From positions 1 to 62,980 of the forward strand of contig JARLHN010000019.1 of the NCBI GenBank assembly GCA_031292255.1: a DNA stretch of 62,980 nucleotides, read 5' to 3'. Position 1 is the first letter of the stretch. Every line of letters starts with the position of its first letter. The translations under genes were made by a program, and so were the position numbers. The notes under the pieces were generated by a model. The model had not been told where the DNA came from. It was given only the letters and a program-made list of their open reading frames with translations, and did not search any database. This stretch comes from Oryzomonas sp. (GTDB lineage: Bacteria > Desulfobacterota > Desulfuromonadia > Geobacterales > Pseudopelobacteraceae). Positions 43,185 to 51,664 of the stretch are shown here, in pieces.

Positions 43185-44456
43185 TCATACCCCCTGAAGC
43201 CCCCTTAACCGCTCCAGCAAGCCACCCACATCGGCGGCGCCATTGCATGCGGCCCGCTCCAGCAGAGGCTTTACGGCCTGCTCCGGCGGGACACGCGGCC
43301 AGGCGCTGTCGCTTAAGTGGTGCAGCAAACGCATGGTGCGGAAGGCGTCGAACCAGCCGTGAAAAGAGACCATCAACCTGTTTTCATCGGGGTTGTGCCG
43401 CAGCAGGTTGTCCCAGGCCGCGCTGAAACCGGCTTGCTCCAGAAACCCCCGCAGATGGGACGAAATTCCGCCCGCACGATTCATCAAGTCGGCGCCGTCC
43501 GCGCCGCCGGACCTTGCCGCGCATTGTAACCATTCCCCCAGGATCTCGAACAGCATTGGCTGGTAAAAGAGCAGTCTTTCGCTCCCTTGCGCGAGCATAT
43601 CCCCCACCGCGCGGCCGGTGCCGAAGGGGACCCGATGGGATTGCCGGGGCGAAGGATGGACGATGGTGCCGGCCAGGGGCGCGACACCTGCCACCTTGTG
43701 CACCTGCTGGAGAAAGTAGAAGTCCTCGCCGGCCAGGCGGCGGTTCATCCCCCCGCTGGCGGCGTAGGCCGATGCCCGGCAGGCCATGGCACTACCCACG
43801 GTGTGGAAGGCATAGGGGGAACCGGCCTGCTCCAACCCCAGCACATAGGCCCGCAGGAACAGCTCGTAGCGGTCGATGGCCATCTGTCCGGCCGTATCGC
43901 AGGCCGGGCGATGACGATAGGGGATGCTCGCCCCCCCGGCAACGGTTTCGTTGAAATGCCCGGTGATGGCCGACAGATAGTCGGGTTGGACAACGGTATC
44001 GGCGTCGAGGCAGACCAACAGCGGATCGGCCGCGGCAAAATCCAGGTGCTCCAGGGCCAGGTCCAGGCCGATCTTGCGTGCCAGCCCCACCCCCTGTTTC
44101 GGCGGCAGTTCGTTGCCTGTTGAGGCGGCGTCCACCCAGTGCAGGTGCTCCAGCCCGTATTCCCGCTTCCAGGACGGCAACAGATCGAGGGTGGCCCCAT
44201 TATCGGCCCGTTCACCGGGTGAGGCGTCGCCACGCTGGTTGACCACCACCAGGAGCAGGAAACGGGAGAGGAACCCCGTCGGATTGGTTGCAAGGGAGCG
44301 CAAAGTTTGCGGAAGGTTGTTGCTTTCGGCAAGGGATGGGATGACCACGGCGCCGCGGAATGCCCCGGCCGGTTGTCCGGTGATCCGCCAGGGGGCGGCA
44401 ACGGCACGCCGGCGCAGGTAGGCGGCGATAGGGGTAGGCAGGTCCTGGCCGGGCAT
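43185..44456 (-). CDS. Family 2 glycosyltransferase
   Basis: 423 residues from ATG 44456; the open frame extends upstream over ubiX without a ribosome site and is not used. The GT2 pattern is clear: AVVIPSLAESNNLPQTL near residue 40, CLDADTVVQPDYL with DxD for metal/nucleotide, and LAGEDFYFLQQ. The C-terminal 150 residues are unassigned. It is the last gene of a run with ubiA and ubiX, 11 bp after ubiX, which is an unusual partner for quinone genes. Substrate unknown. Confidence 0.82.
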   Translation of the reverse strand: MPGQDLPTPIAAYLRRRAVAAPWRITGQPAGAFRGAVVIPSLAESNNLPQTLRSLATNPTGFLSRFLLLVVVNQRGDASPGERADNGATLDLLPSWKREYGLEHLHWVDAASTGNELPPKQGVGLARKIGLDLALEHLDFAAADPLLVCLDADTVVQPDYLSAITGHFNETVAGGASIPYRHRPACDTAGQMAIDRYELFLRAYVLGLEQAGSPYAFHTVGSAMACRASAYAASGGMNRRLAGEDFYFLQQVHKVAGVAPLAGTIVHPSPRQSHRVPFGTGRAVGDMLAQGSERLLFYQPMLFEILGEWLQCAARSGGADGADLMNRAGGISSHLRGFLEQAGFSAAWDNLLRHNPDENRLMVSFHGWFDAFRTMRLLHHLSDSAWPRVPPEQAVKPLLERAACNGAADVGGLLERLRGLQGV

Positions 44457-44467
44457 GGTGCGGGGCG

Positions 44468-45076
44468 TCAGCGATCGCCCCAGCGCTTGAAGAGGTCGTT
44501 GGAAATGTCCAGTTGGTCGAGGACCTTGCCGACAACGAAGTTCACCAGGTCGTCGATGGTCTCCGGCTGGTGGTAGAAGGCAGGCATGGCCGGGATGATG
44601 CGGACGCCGGCGCGGGAAAGCTTGAGCATGTTTTCCAGGTGGATCTCCGAGAGCGGCGTCTCGCGTGGAACCAGCAGCAAGGGACGCCGCTCCTTGAGCA
44701 TCACGTCCGCCGCCCGCTCGATCAGGTTGCCTGAGGTCCCGCCGGCGATGCGCGCCAGGGTGCCCATGCTGCACGGGGCAACCACCATGGCCGCCGGCGC
44801 GGCGGAACCGCTCGCGGCGCAGGCTAACAGGTTGTCGGCAGCAACCACCTCCACGCCCAACTTCACGCCGAGGTGGGCGCAGAGTCGTGCGGTGACGGCC
44901 AGCGTATCGCCGCTCAGGTCCAGGCCGGTTTCCTCACGGCAGACCAGTTGCCCGCTTTCGCTGGCCGCCACGGTGAGCAGAAAGCCCCGTTTGACAAGCT
45001 CTTCCATCAAACGGATGCCGTAGATCGACCCCGAAGCCCCGGACAGGGCGACGAATACCCTTTTTTGCGTGGTCAT
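44468..45076 (-). CDS. ubiX: UbiX-family flavin prenyltransferase (MqnM-type role likely)
   Basis: 202 residues from ATG 45076 (GAGG 6 nt upstream); it overlaps the ubiA stop as ATGA. Signature residues are ALSGASGSIYGIRL, VVAPCSMGTLARIAGG, LIERAADVMLKERRPLLLVPRETPLS and MPAFYHQP. UbiX makes prenylated FMN, the cofactor of UbiD-type decarboxylases. With a UbiD gene 1 kb away it most likely acts in menaquinone synthesis (futalosine route), since strict anaerobes of this type lack ubiquinone. Confidence 0.93.
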   Translation of the reverse strand: MTTQKRVFVALSGASGSIYGIRLMEELVKRGFLLTVAASESGQLVCREETGLDLSGDTLAVTARLCAHLGVKLGVEVVAADNLLACAASGSAAPAAMVVAPCSMGTLARIAGGTSGNLIERAADVMLKERRPLLLVPRETPLSEIHLENMLKLSRAGVRIIPAMPAFYHQPETIDDLVNFVVGKVLDQLDISNDLFKRWGDR

Positions 45077-45960
45077 GGCCACCTCACCAGCAGGTCTGCT
45101 GCCGTGAATGCCAGAATGACGATGCTGATATAGCCGTTCATGTTGAAAAAAGCCGCATCCAGCTTATCCAGTTTACCGCCCTTGAGCAGCAGGTGTTCAT
45201 AAAGCAGCATGGCGCCGGCCACCAGGATGCCGACCAGGAACGGCACCCCCAGGTGCATGGTGACGAACAGACCCAGGAGCAATCCCATCATCACCACGTG
45301 GAACAGGCGCGCCGCCCGGAGCGATCCTTTGACCCCCAGCGCCACAGGGATGGAATGGAGTCCGGCGGCGCGATCGAATTCAAGATCCTGGAGGGCGTAG
45401 AGGATATCAAAACCGGCAACCCAGAAAAGCACAACGCCCCCCAAGATCAGGGCGGGGGTGTCAATACTGCCGCGAATGGCGATCCAGGCACCCATGGGGG
45501 CCGCAGCAAGGCAGATCCCCAGCACCACGTGAGCCAGGGAGGTAAAGCGCTTGCAAAAGGAGTAAAGCACCAGGAAAAAGATGGCGACCGGAGACAGCCT
45601 CAGGCAGAGCGGGTTGAGCATCATGGCGGCAAAGAGCATCAGCAGTGTCGCTGAGGCAATGAAGACCAGGGTTGCGCCTTTGCCGATCAGGCCGGCCGGA
45701 ATGGCGCGGTTGGCGGTGCGGGGATTGCGGGCGTCGATCTCGGCGTCGATAAGGCGGTTCAGCCCCATGGCTGCCGTGCGGGCGCCGACCATGGCCAGGA
45801 TGATCCAGAGGAGTTGGCGTCCGCTGGGGAGGCCGTTCGCCGCCAGGAGTGCCCCGGTCAGGGCAAAGGGGAGCGCAAAGATGGTGTGGGAGAACTTGAT
45901 CATCTCCAGGAATACAGTGATCTTACGTATGAGTCTTGTTTCCGTTGCCATAGCTATCAT
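45073..45960 (-). CDS. UbiA-family prenyltransferase (probable MqnP)
   Basis: 295 residues from ATG 45960, with AGGAAGG 9 nt upstream; ATG 45951 is the alternative. About eight membrane helices. The two Asp-rich motifs are NRLIDAEIDARNPRTANR and ALQDLEFDRAAGLHSIP. It attaches a polyprenyl chain to an aromatic acid; in futalosine-route organisms the acceptor is 1,4-dihydroxy-6-naphthoate (MqnP). Overlaps ubiX by four bases and lies next to a ubiD homologue, completing the prenylation/decarboxylation set. Confidence 0.92.
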   Translation of the reverse strand: MIAMATETRLIRKITVFLEMIKFSHTIFALPFALTGALLAANGLPSGRQLLWIILAMVGARTAAMGLNRLIDAEIDARNPRTANRAIPAGLIGKGATLVFIASATLLMLFAAMMLNPLCLRLSPVAIFFLVLYSFCKRFTSLAHVVLGICLAAAPMGAWIAIRGSIDTPALILGGVVLFWVAGFDILYALQDLEFDRAAGLHSIPVALGVKGSLRAARLFHVVMMGLLLGLFVTMHLGVPFLVGILVAGAMLLYEHLLLKGGKLDKLDAAFFNMNGYISIVILAFTAADLLVRWP

Positions 45961-46003
45961 TCCGAATGACCTTCCTAAAATCAATCTTACCTAAAAATCA
46001 GTT

Positions 46004-46087
46004 TGCCACAGAGACACGGAGAAAATCCAAACCCTAATTGATTCTGTCTTTGTCTTTCTCTGTGCAGTTCTCTGAGTCTCTGTGGCA
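46004..46087. repeat. CACAGAGAC inverted-repeat element
   Basis: TGCCACAGAGAC (46004-46015) and GTCTCTGTGGCA (46076-46087), perfect 12 bp, enclose CT-rich sequence. It lies between the ubiA and ubiD homologues. Related sequence occurs at 20566-20701 and 56131-56160. Confidence 0.65.
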
Positions 46088-46098
46088 GATTCACATTT

Positions 46099-47496
46099 CT
46101 AAAACCCGTATTCCCGCCAGCGCCGCGCCACCTGCTCCGCAATTGCGCCGTCCATGGCAACCGGCTGCCGGGACAGGCGGCTGCCGGTTGCATCCAGCGC
46201 CACCCTTGTGCCGCTTTCGTCGCGGATCAGGCCGAGGCCGGCATCCGCCAGATTTATCCCGCGCCAAGCTGCCCGCGAAAGGTCCACCGGCCCGGTTTCC
46301 GCATCGACAAAGACCAGCAGGCGGGCCACGTCGAACCAGGGCGTATGCCAGAGCGTCTCTGCAATCTCCCTTACCATGCTCGGGTTCGGGTTTTCAAGGG
46401 AAATGATGGCACTCTGGTGGAAGACCCATTCCAGGGGAAAGCTGATTTCAGCGACCGGGGGCGCCAGCCGCTTCAAAAATGCCAGCAGCAGCCGCTCCCA
46501 GGCACCGGCCATCCGGCAATCCTCCATGGGGGGCGGCCCCACCAGCGTAGCCGGGATAATGGCATCCGCCCGATGACGGATGGCGGTCACCCGCACCAGG
46601 GCGGCGGGCGCAGCGGGCGCATAGAAGCCGGTGTGGTTGCCGAAAGGCCCCTCCATGACCGTTGCAAGCGGATCGGCATACCCCTCCATAACCACCTCGC
46701 ATCCGACAGGCACCCGCAACGGGACGCTCCGGCAAGCAGCCAGGACAAGCGGGGCGTCCCGTAAAAATCCGGCGAAGGTCATCTCGTCCAGGTTGCCCGG
46801 CAACGGCATCGCTGCGCTGAAGAGAGCCGCCGGGGCACCGCCCAGGCAGATCGCCACCGGCATTGGTTCGCCTCGGCGGCGGAATGCCTCGAAATGCCGC
46901 CCCGCGCCGCTGCACGGACTCCAGCGTACCGCCAGTTCACACGGTCCGCGCACCTGGCAGCGATACATGCCGCAATTGGGGCTGCCTCCATCCGGGGCAG
47001 CCGTGAACACCTGTGGCAGGGTGATGTAGCGCGGGTGTCCCTCCCCGGCACCGTCCCGCGGCCAGCTCTGGAGAAACGGGAACCTGCCCGGATCGGGTGT
47101 CTCCATCGCCACAAGCTCGGTGTCGTGCCCGGTAACGGGCATGAAGCGGGTGAACTCCGGCAGGGCGCCGATTTGGCGGTCGAGACGGGAGACATCCAAC
47201 TCCGGCACCAGGGCGAGCAGCGCCGCCATGCGTTCCGTCAGCCGGTCGAGGTTGTCCACGCCCAATGCAAGGCAAACCCGACGGTGGGAGCCGAACAGGT
47301 TGGTCGCCACGGGGAAGCTGCTTCCCGTGGGCTGCTCGAAGAGGAGTGCCCGGCCGCCGTCTGGTTGCTTGCAGACCCGGTCGGTAATTGCGGAGATCTC
47401 CAAAATGGGGTCGGCCTCGACCTGGATGCGACTGAGTTCGCCCCGCGTTTCCAAAAGAGAGACAAACTGGTGGAGGTTATGGATCGGTGCGGTCAT
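46099..47496 (-). CDS. UbiD-family decarboxylase (probable MqnL)
   Basis: 465 residues from ATG 47496 (AGAGGA just upstream). UbiD marks: NLHQFVSLLETRGELSRI, ATNLFGSHRRV, the prFMN-binding region SPNCGMYRCQVRG, AICLGGAPA and EGPFGNHTGFYAP. UbiD enzymes decarboxylate prenylated aromatic acids using prenyl-FMN from UbiX. Together with the UbiA and UbiX genes this fits the last steps of futalosine-type menaquinone synthesis. The residues at the catalytic Arg-Glu-Asp triad need checking by alignment. Confidence 0.9.
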   Translation of the reverse strand: MTAPIHNLHQFVSLLETRGELSRIQVEADPILEISAITDRVCKQPDGGRALLFEQPTGSSFPVATNLFGSHRRVCLALGVDNLDRLTERMAALLALVPELDVSRLDRQIGALPEFTRFMPVTGHDTELVAMETPDPGRFPFLQSWPRDGAGEGHPRYITLPQVFTAAPDGGSPNCGMYRCQVRGPCELAVRWSPCSGAGRHFEAFRRRGEPMPVAICLGGAPAALFSAAMPLPGNLDEMTFAGFLRDAPLVLAACRSVPLRVPVGCEVVMEGYADPLATVMEGPFGNHTGFYAPAAPAALVRVTAIRHRADAIIPATLVGPPPMEDCRMAGAWERLLLAFLKRLAPPVAEISFPLEWVFHQSAIISLENPNPSMVREIAETLWHTPWFDVARLLVFVDAETGPVDLSRAAWRGINLADAGLGLIRDESGTRVALDATGSRLSRQPVAMDGAIAEQVARRWREYGF

Positions 47497-47579
47497 TTCC
47501 TCTGTCCCGGTTTTAATGACGGTATACCATTCACGGGGGAGTGTAGCATGGGTTTTTAGAACACGTGCATGCAAATCGC

Positions 47580-48632
47580 CTATCGAGACTCGATCAGCCT
47601 GGTCGGAATCACATCACCGATGGACAGTTCGACTAACAGCGCTTTCGTCAGGAACGCCTCCACCTCTTTCAGCATGGCGAAGGGAACATTGTCCAGCTTG
47701 CCTCCCCCCATCATGACGTGTCCGCCGGCCGTTCCCCTGCCCACCACCAGCCGCCTGATGATCTCACCAGCATTGAGGAGATTGCTTGTCGTGCGCAGGG
47801 AGAGTATCACCTCATCGTTGTAATGCCCCATGCTCAGCACGGTCTCAACACCCTCCAGCCTGATAAGGTAGTCGGCCATCTCGGCCACCACCTCGGGAAT
47901 GCATATCGACATCAGGTTCACAACCAGCAGCTCCCCGTACATCATCGTGTTCTCAATCCCGCTGTGGATTGTCAGGAAGTGTTCCAGAGGCAGTTTGGGA
48001 TGGGTTATTTCATACAAAATCCGCTTGTTCGCCACGGGGAAGAGGCGAAGATACGCCTCCCGGTCGGGCCGGTTCGCCTCCCGGCCCAGGTCCTGAGTAT
48101 CAGATTTGATCGCGTAGAACAGGGCCGTGGCCAGTTTCGTACCGATGGTGATATTCTGCGCCATCAGATATTCATAAAGAATCGTTGCGGTCACGCCGTA
48201 ATCATCACGGATATCCACCCAGCGGCACCTTGCGGTCGCTTCACGCATGGGGTGATGGTCGATGACGATATCCACCCGGCAAGCCGGAGAAAGGGAATTG
48301 TTGCCCGTGCCCGGTTGGGTGTCGAGCATGCAGATTGCGCTGATCTCATTCAGATCGACCATTTCGAGGGGGGTGAGCGTAATTCCCAATTCCTTCGCCA
48401 TGGCGATGTTTTCACTGCGTCCGATCATGCCGGAAAAGGTGATGACCGCATCCCTGCTCAGTTTCATGGCGAGAAGATGGCGGAGCGCCATGGCCGAGGC
48501 CAGGCAATCGGGATCAGGATTGTCATGGATGACGATGATGGTCTTTCCCTTGCCCTGTAACCACTCCAAGATATCGTCGGAATGCTCCCTGGAGCGCCGG
48601 AGGTTTTCCGGCGCGAAGCTGTCAGCCGTCAT
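47580..48632 (-). CDS. DHH/DHHA1-family phosphoesterase (nanoRNase/pAp or cyclic-dinucleotide hydrolase type)
   Basis: 350 residues. The DHH domain shows IHDNPDPDCLAS, the Asp in CMLDTQPG, IDHHPM and IKSDTQDLG; the DHHA1 tail has GGHVMMGGGK. These fit manganese-dependent nanoRNase or GdpP-C-terminal-like enzymes that cut short oligonucleotides or linear dinucleotides such as pGpG. It lies 83 bp upstream of ubiD on the same strand. Given the cyclic-di-GMP genes nearby, pGpG degradation is a reasonable guess, not proved. Confidence 0.87.
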   Translation of the reverse strand: MTADSFAPENLRRSREHSDDILEWLQGKGKTIIVIHDNPDPDCLASAMALRHLLAMKLSRDAVITFSGMIGRSENIAMAKELGITLTPLEMVDLNEISAICMLDTQPGTGNNSLSPACRVDIVIDHHPMREATARCRWVDIRDDYGVTATILYEYLMAQNITIGTKLATALFYAIKSDTQDLGREANRPDREAYLRLFPVANKRILYEITHPKLPLEHFLTIHSGIENTMMYGELLVVNLMSICIPEVVAEMADYLIRLEGVETVLSMGHYNDEVILSLRTTSNLLNAGEIIRRLVVGRGTAGGHVMMGGGKLDNVPFAMLKEVEAFLTKALLVELSIGDVIPTRLIESR

Positions 48633-48828
48633 GGCGTTTCCCCTTCAAACATTTCTCTCCGAGGATGCTGTACCTATCATACCAAACCTGTGGCAAAGCG
48701 CCATGTACCATGTGGCCCGAGCCGCCATTCCGAAATATATCACGGCTCTTTCAAATGATTTCCATATCGAAGTAGCCCTGTCATGATATAGCTTGATTTT
48801 AGTTGTTGTCTAATGTATATGCAAATTT

Positions 48829-49158
48829 ATGAAGGTTTTTCTGAGAAAAAAATTGATGTTGTACGTCGTCCTGGTGATTCCCCTCCTCATGGTTTTTGGG
48901 GGAGCGCGGGTTCCGAATGCCGGAAATGTCTACGAACTAAGGCCACACCTTCATCATTGTAATTTGGCCGAAACAAGGCACAAAACGGTCGAAAAAAAGA
49001 TTAAGGAGGATTGTCGCGATTCCGAGGTTTACTCGCATCTTGTTTTACGAAATACTTCCCTATCGATTCCCCCTGTTTCCTGTCAGTTCAGAAAACCATA
49101 CGATGTAGCCCTGGCATGCATAACTCCCCCTAGAGCGCCCCCTGTGTATCTCGCCTGA
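48829..49158 (+). CDS. Small exported hypothetical protein
   Basis: 109 residues starting ATG 48829 without a clear ribosome site. An N-terminal hydrophobic segment (LMLYVVLVIPLLMVFGGA) may be a signal peptide. The mature part has scattered Cys and His, and the end TPPRAPPVYLA resembles, from memory, the tails of small proteins near metal-resistance genes. I do not recognise the family, and the start is uncertain. Confidence 0.45.
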   Translation: MKVFLRKKLMLYVVLVIPLLMVFGGARVPNAGNVYELRPHLHHCNLAETRHKTVEKKIKEDCRDSEVYSHLVLRNTSLSIPPVSCQFRKPYDVALACITPPRAPPVYLA

Positions 49159-49300
49159 CATTTGTCGTTTCCTACCGATAGTATCCGGTTGTTTGCAACG
49201 CAGTCATTGAATTGCGCAAAAGGGCAATAACGTCCATCACGCATCGTTTGCTTGGGCTTTTACCAGTGAATTCGAGTGGTTGAACATGGCCGACGTCATA

Positions 49301-49324
49301 TATCCATCATGTTTAATGGATATT
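49301..49324. repeat. Small hairpin upstream of pal
   Basis: ATATCCAT-CATGTTTA-ATGGATAT, perfect 8-bp stem about 90 bp upstream of the pal start. Possibly an operator. No gene is seen in 49159-49413. Confidence 0.35.
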
Positions 49325-49413
49325 GCGCATGCTCTCTTATTGCGACCAAAGAACCTGCTTAACTTTAAGTTGCTATTCATTAAATATTAAAAAGTTCAAG
49401 GAGAATTGCCGCT

Positions 49414-50001
49414 ATGAAAAACATGCTGAACCATTTTAAATTATTAAGCGTCAGTGTCCTTTTTGCGGCCGGATGCGCAAATCATGACATAGTAAAAAAA
49501 GATGAGTTGGTTCCGTCTGTTAATTCAAACAAGGCACCTGTCGTTGCCAATAAATCTGACGAATCGCCGGGTACAAAAGGGGATGTGAAAGAACCGGCCA
49601 AGACCGCTGCTGACGTACCGTCGGAGAACGGTAATAGCCACATTATACACAATGAAGCCCAATTACAGGCCGCACTACTGAAGATTTATTTTGATTTTGA
49701 TTCTTATTCGCTTTCAACAAATGCCCGTGACATGCTAAGTAAAAATTCAACACTGTTGAAGAAAACATCAGGCATTAAACTGCGCATAGAAGGGCATTGC
49801 GATGAGCGCGGCTCCGATGAATACAATCTTGCCTTAGGTGAAAAGCGTGCAAGGGCGGCAATGAATTATCTGGCCACTATGGGGATTCCGGCCGAGAATA
49901 TCTCCATACTCAGTTATGGGAAGGAAAAGCCCGCGGATCCAGGGCATAACGAAGATGCCTGGAGCAAAAACAGACGAGACGAATTCGTTATTGTTAAGTA
50001 A
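49414..50001 (+). CDS. pal: Peptidoglycan-associated lipoprotein (OmpA-like)
   Basis: 195 residues; AAGGAGA precedes the ATG. The signal peptide ends with the lipobox FAAGC. A Lys/Glu/Pro-rich linker (about 25-80) leads to the OmpA_C domain (about 90-195): IYFDFDSYSL, LRIEGHCDERGSDEYNLALGEKRARAA, ISILSYGKEKPADPG and NRRDEFVI. It binds diaminopimelate in peptidoglycan. The tol genes are not adjacent, so this may be a second Pal paralogue. Confidence 0.92.
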   Translation: MKNMLNHFKLLSVSVLFAAGCANHDIVKKDELVPSVNSNKAPVVANKSDESPGTKGDVKEPAKTAADVPSENGNSHIIHNEAQLQAALLKIYFDFDSYSLSTNARDMLSKNSTLLKKTSGIKLRIEGHCDERGSDEYNLALGEKRARAAMNYLATMGIPAENISILSYGKEKPADPGHNEDAWSKNRRDEFVIVK

Positions 50002-50450
50002 GAAGGTGCGGTAGGGAGGACTCATGTTATTCCTGCCGCAGCGTCGGGAATAATGGCTGTGAACTGGTTAAGCCCTCTCTGTGGAGACAGCCTGGGGCTG
50101 GTTTAACATTTAAATATTATCGACGATACTCTCCCCATGGCACGTAAACCACGCATGCACTTTCCTGGCGCGGTTTACGTGCCATCCTTCGCAGCAATGC
50201 AGGTCATCCTGCGATGCTGACAGTTGCCGCTATTACCTGCTTCATACGGGAATGACCGTTAAATTCGGTTATCGCGCCCATGTCTTTTGCTGTATGACAA
50301 GCCATATCCATATTGTGCTCCACATAGGGACACTACCGCTCTCAAGAATGTCTTGAACTCAACCAGTTAGCTGTGTTACGAATAGATAATTGATTTCATT
50401 GGAGTGTGACTGATGACACGATTATGGGTAGCGATTTATAAGGGGTGATT
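50002..50450. other. Intergenic region with a 14-bp perfect inverted repeat
   Basis: ATGGCACGTAAACC (50137-50150) and GGTTTACGTGCCAT (50172-50185) with a 21-bp loop. No T run follows, so it is more likely an operator or RNA structure than a terminator. No gene is seen in this interval, which is AT-rich. Confidence 0.6.
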
Positions 50451-50936
50451 ATGATGGAGAAAACATCAACACAACTTCCATTGACTGAAATCCACTTACT
50501 TGAGGAATGTTGCGCCATTGAGGAAAAGTGTGCCGACATTTACCGCCATTTCGGAAAAATATTTTCTGCCTCTCATGACATTAGCTCACTCTGGAACAAG
50601 GTTGCATCCGAGGAAGACCATCACGCCAACCTTTTCAGGATGGCGATACGAACCATTAAGCCGGGTAAGACCGATAAGGTTCCATGCAACAAAAACATGA
50701 AAGACATTATAAATGCTTTGGAATTGATCCATCAAGATGTTGAGACCAACCGCCCCCCACTTGCCGTTGCGTTTGAACTTGCTTTGAAGATCGAGAAATC
50801 GTTAGCCGAGTTTCATATTGATTGCATACTGAAATATTCCGATAGCGATATCTCAAAGTTATTTTTGCAAATGGAAAAACATGATCAGGGACATCTGGAG
50901 CTTCTTCAAAATGCGATTGCTTCTCTGAGGTATTAA
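50451..50936 (+). CDS. Ferritin-like/rubrerythrin-type four-helix protein
   Basis: 161 residues from ATG 50451 (AAGGGG upstream; GTG 50445 and ATG 50454 are alternatives). Helices carry Glu and ExxH patterns: EECCAIEEKCADIYRHF, ASEEDHHANLFRMAIR, ALKIEKSLAEFHID and MEKHDQGHLELLQNA. These match the two half-sites of a carboxylate-bridged diiron centre. There is no rubredoxin domain. Peroxide scavenging or iron handling is possible. The unknown gene 50998-51426 follows 61 bp downstream. Confidence 0.75.
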   Translation: MMEKTSTQLPLTEIHLLEECCAIEEKCADIYRHFGKIFSASHDISSLWNKVASEEDHHANLFRMAIRTIKPGKTDKVPCNKNMKDIINALELIHQDVETNRPPLAVAFELALKIEKSLAEFHIDCILKYSDSDISKLFLQMEKHDQGHLELLQNAIASLRY

Positions 50937-50997
50937 GAGCATGTCTCATCATTTCCACTGAGATAAAATCAACGATACGACATTACAGGGAAGGAAA

Positions 50998-51426
50998 ATG
51001 ACTACAGAGGAAACAAATAAATTCTTTTTAGATGCATTGAACTATGCGATAAATCAGCTTATTACCGAGGGTTCACTACCGGCAACGGCAGTGTTGATGA
51101 CTACGGCTGGAGAATATGTCGGCTGCAAATTGCAATTTACTAATGCAAAAAGCAAGTCTGAAGCTATAGCCATGTTCGTATCGGAACTGAAAGAGAAAAA
51201 ACCGCCGTGTGCCATGGTTGTGGTACCGATACTTGTGAGTGCAGGTAGGGGCAGAAAGCGTAAGACGTCCTTATGCGTGGCATTCCAGTCATCTCATAAT
51301 AAATTTGTCAGCATGGTTAACTACGAGAGGAAAAATGACGAGTTCGTTTTTGAACCGCCCTATTTCTGCGACGATAACGAGATTATCTTATGCGGCCATG
51401 AATATTTTGGAGATGCTTTCGAATAA
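50998..51426 (+). CDS. Protein of unknown function
   Basis: 142 residues; AGGGAAGG precedes the ATG at 50998. Predicted mixed alpha/beta fold without membrane segments or known motifs. It shows a run VVVPILVSAGRGRKRKTSLCVAFQSS and a conserved-looking C-terminus EIILCGHEYFGD. Located after the ferritin-like gene and before a good terminator, so the two may form an operon. Confidence 0.65.
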   Translation: MTTEETNKFFLDALNYAINQLITEGSLPATAVLMTTAGEYVGCKLQFTNAKSKSEAIAMFVSELKEKKPPCAMVVVPILVSAGRGRKRKTSLCVAFQSSHNKFVSMVNYERKNDEFVFEPPYFCDDNEIILCGHEYFGDAFE

Positions 51427-51459
51427 GGAGCAACCCCTGCATGTACAGGTTGAAAAGAT

Positions 51460-51495
51460 AAAGGCCGATCATCGCCTTGGCGATAATCGGCCTTT
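51460..51495 (+). terminator. Intrinsic terminator after the 50998-51426 gene
   Basis: AAAGGCCGAT and ATCGCC pair with GGCGAT and ATCGGCCTTT around a TT centre with one mismatch each side, ending in TTTTA. It starts 33 bp after the stop. Confidence 0.88.
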
Positions 51496-51585
51496 TATCG
51501 TTCCGGGGAAAAGCAATGTCTCCCTTTACCATTAGGTAACCCTATGTTTTTCATCCCGTATTTGAACTGCATCGACTAATAATTC

Positions 51586-51615
51586 TTGTAAATCAGGCAT
51601 GTGTTATTCTATAGT
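51586..51615 (+). promoter_or_regulatory. Candidate promoter of the HDOD gene
   Basis: TTGTAA (51586-51591), 18-bp spacer, TATAGT (51610-51615), about 50 bp before ATG 51665. Confidence 0.45.
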
Positions 51616-51664
51616 GAATTGCTAAAGAAATTGAATTTTCCAGGTTTAAGGAAACAATAAATTC

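Noticed and set aside
44457-44774. N-terminal extension of the glycosyltransferase over ubiX
   Set aside because: Low-complexity, in another frame of ubiX, and without a start signal.
50170-50185. Minus-strand sigma-54-like match TGGCACGTAAACCGCG
   Set aside because: It is part of a perfect inverted repeat and no minus-strand gene lies downstream within range.
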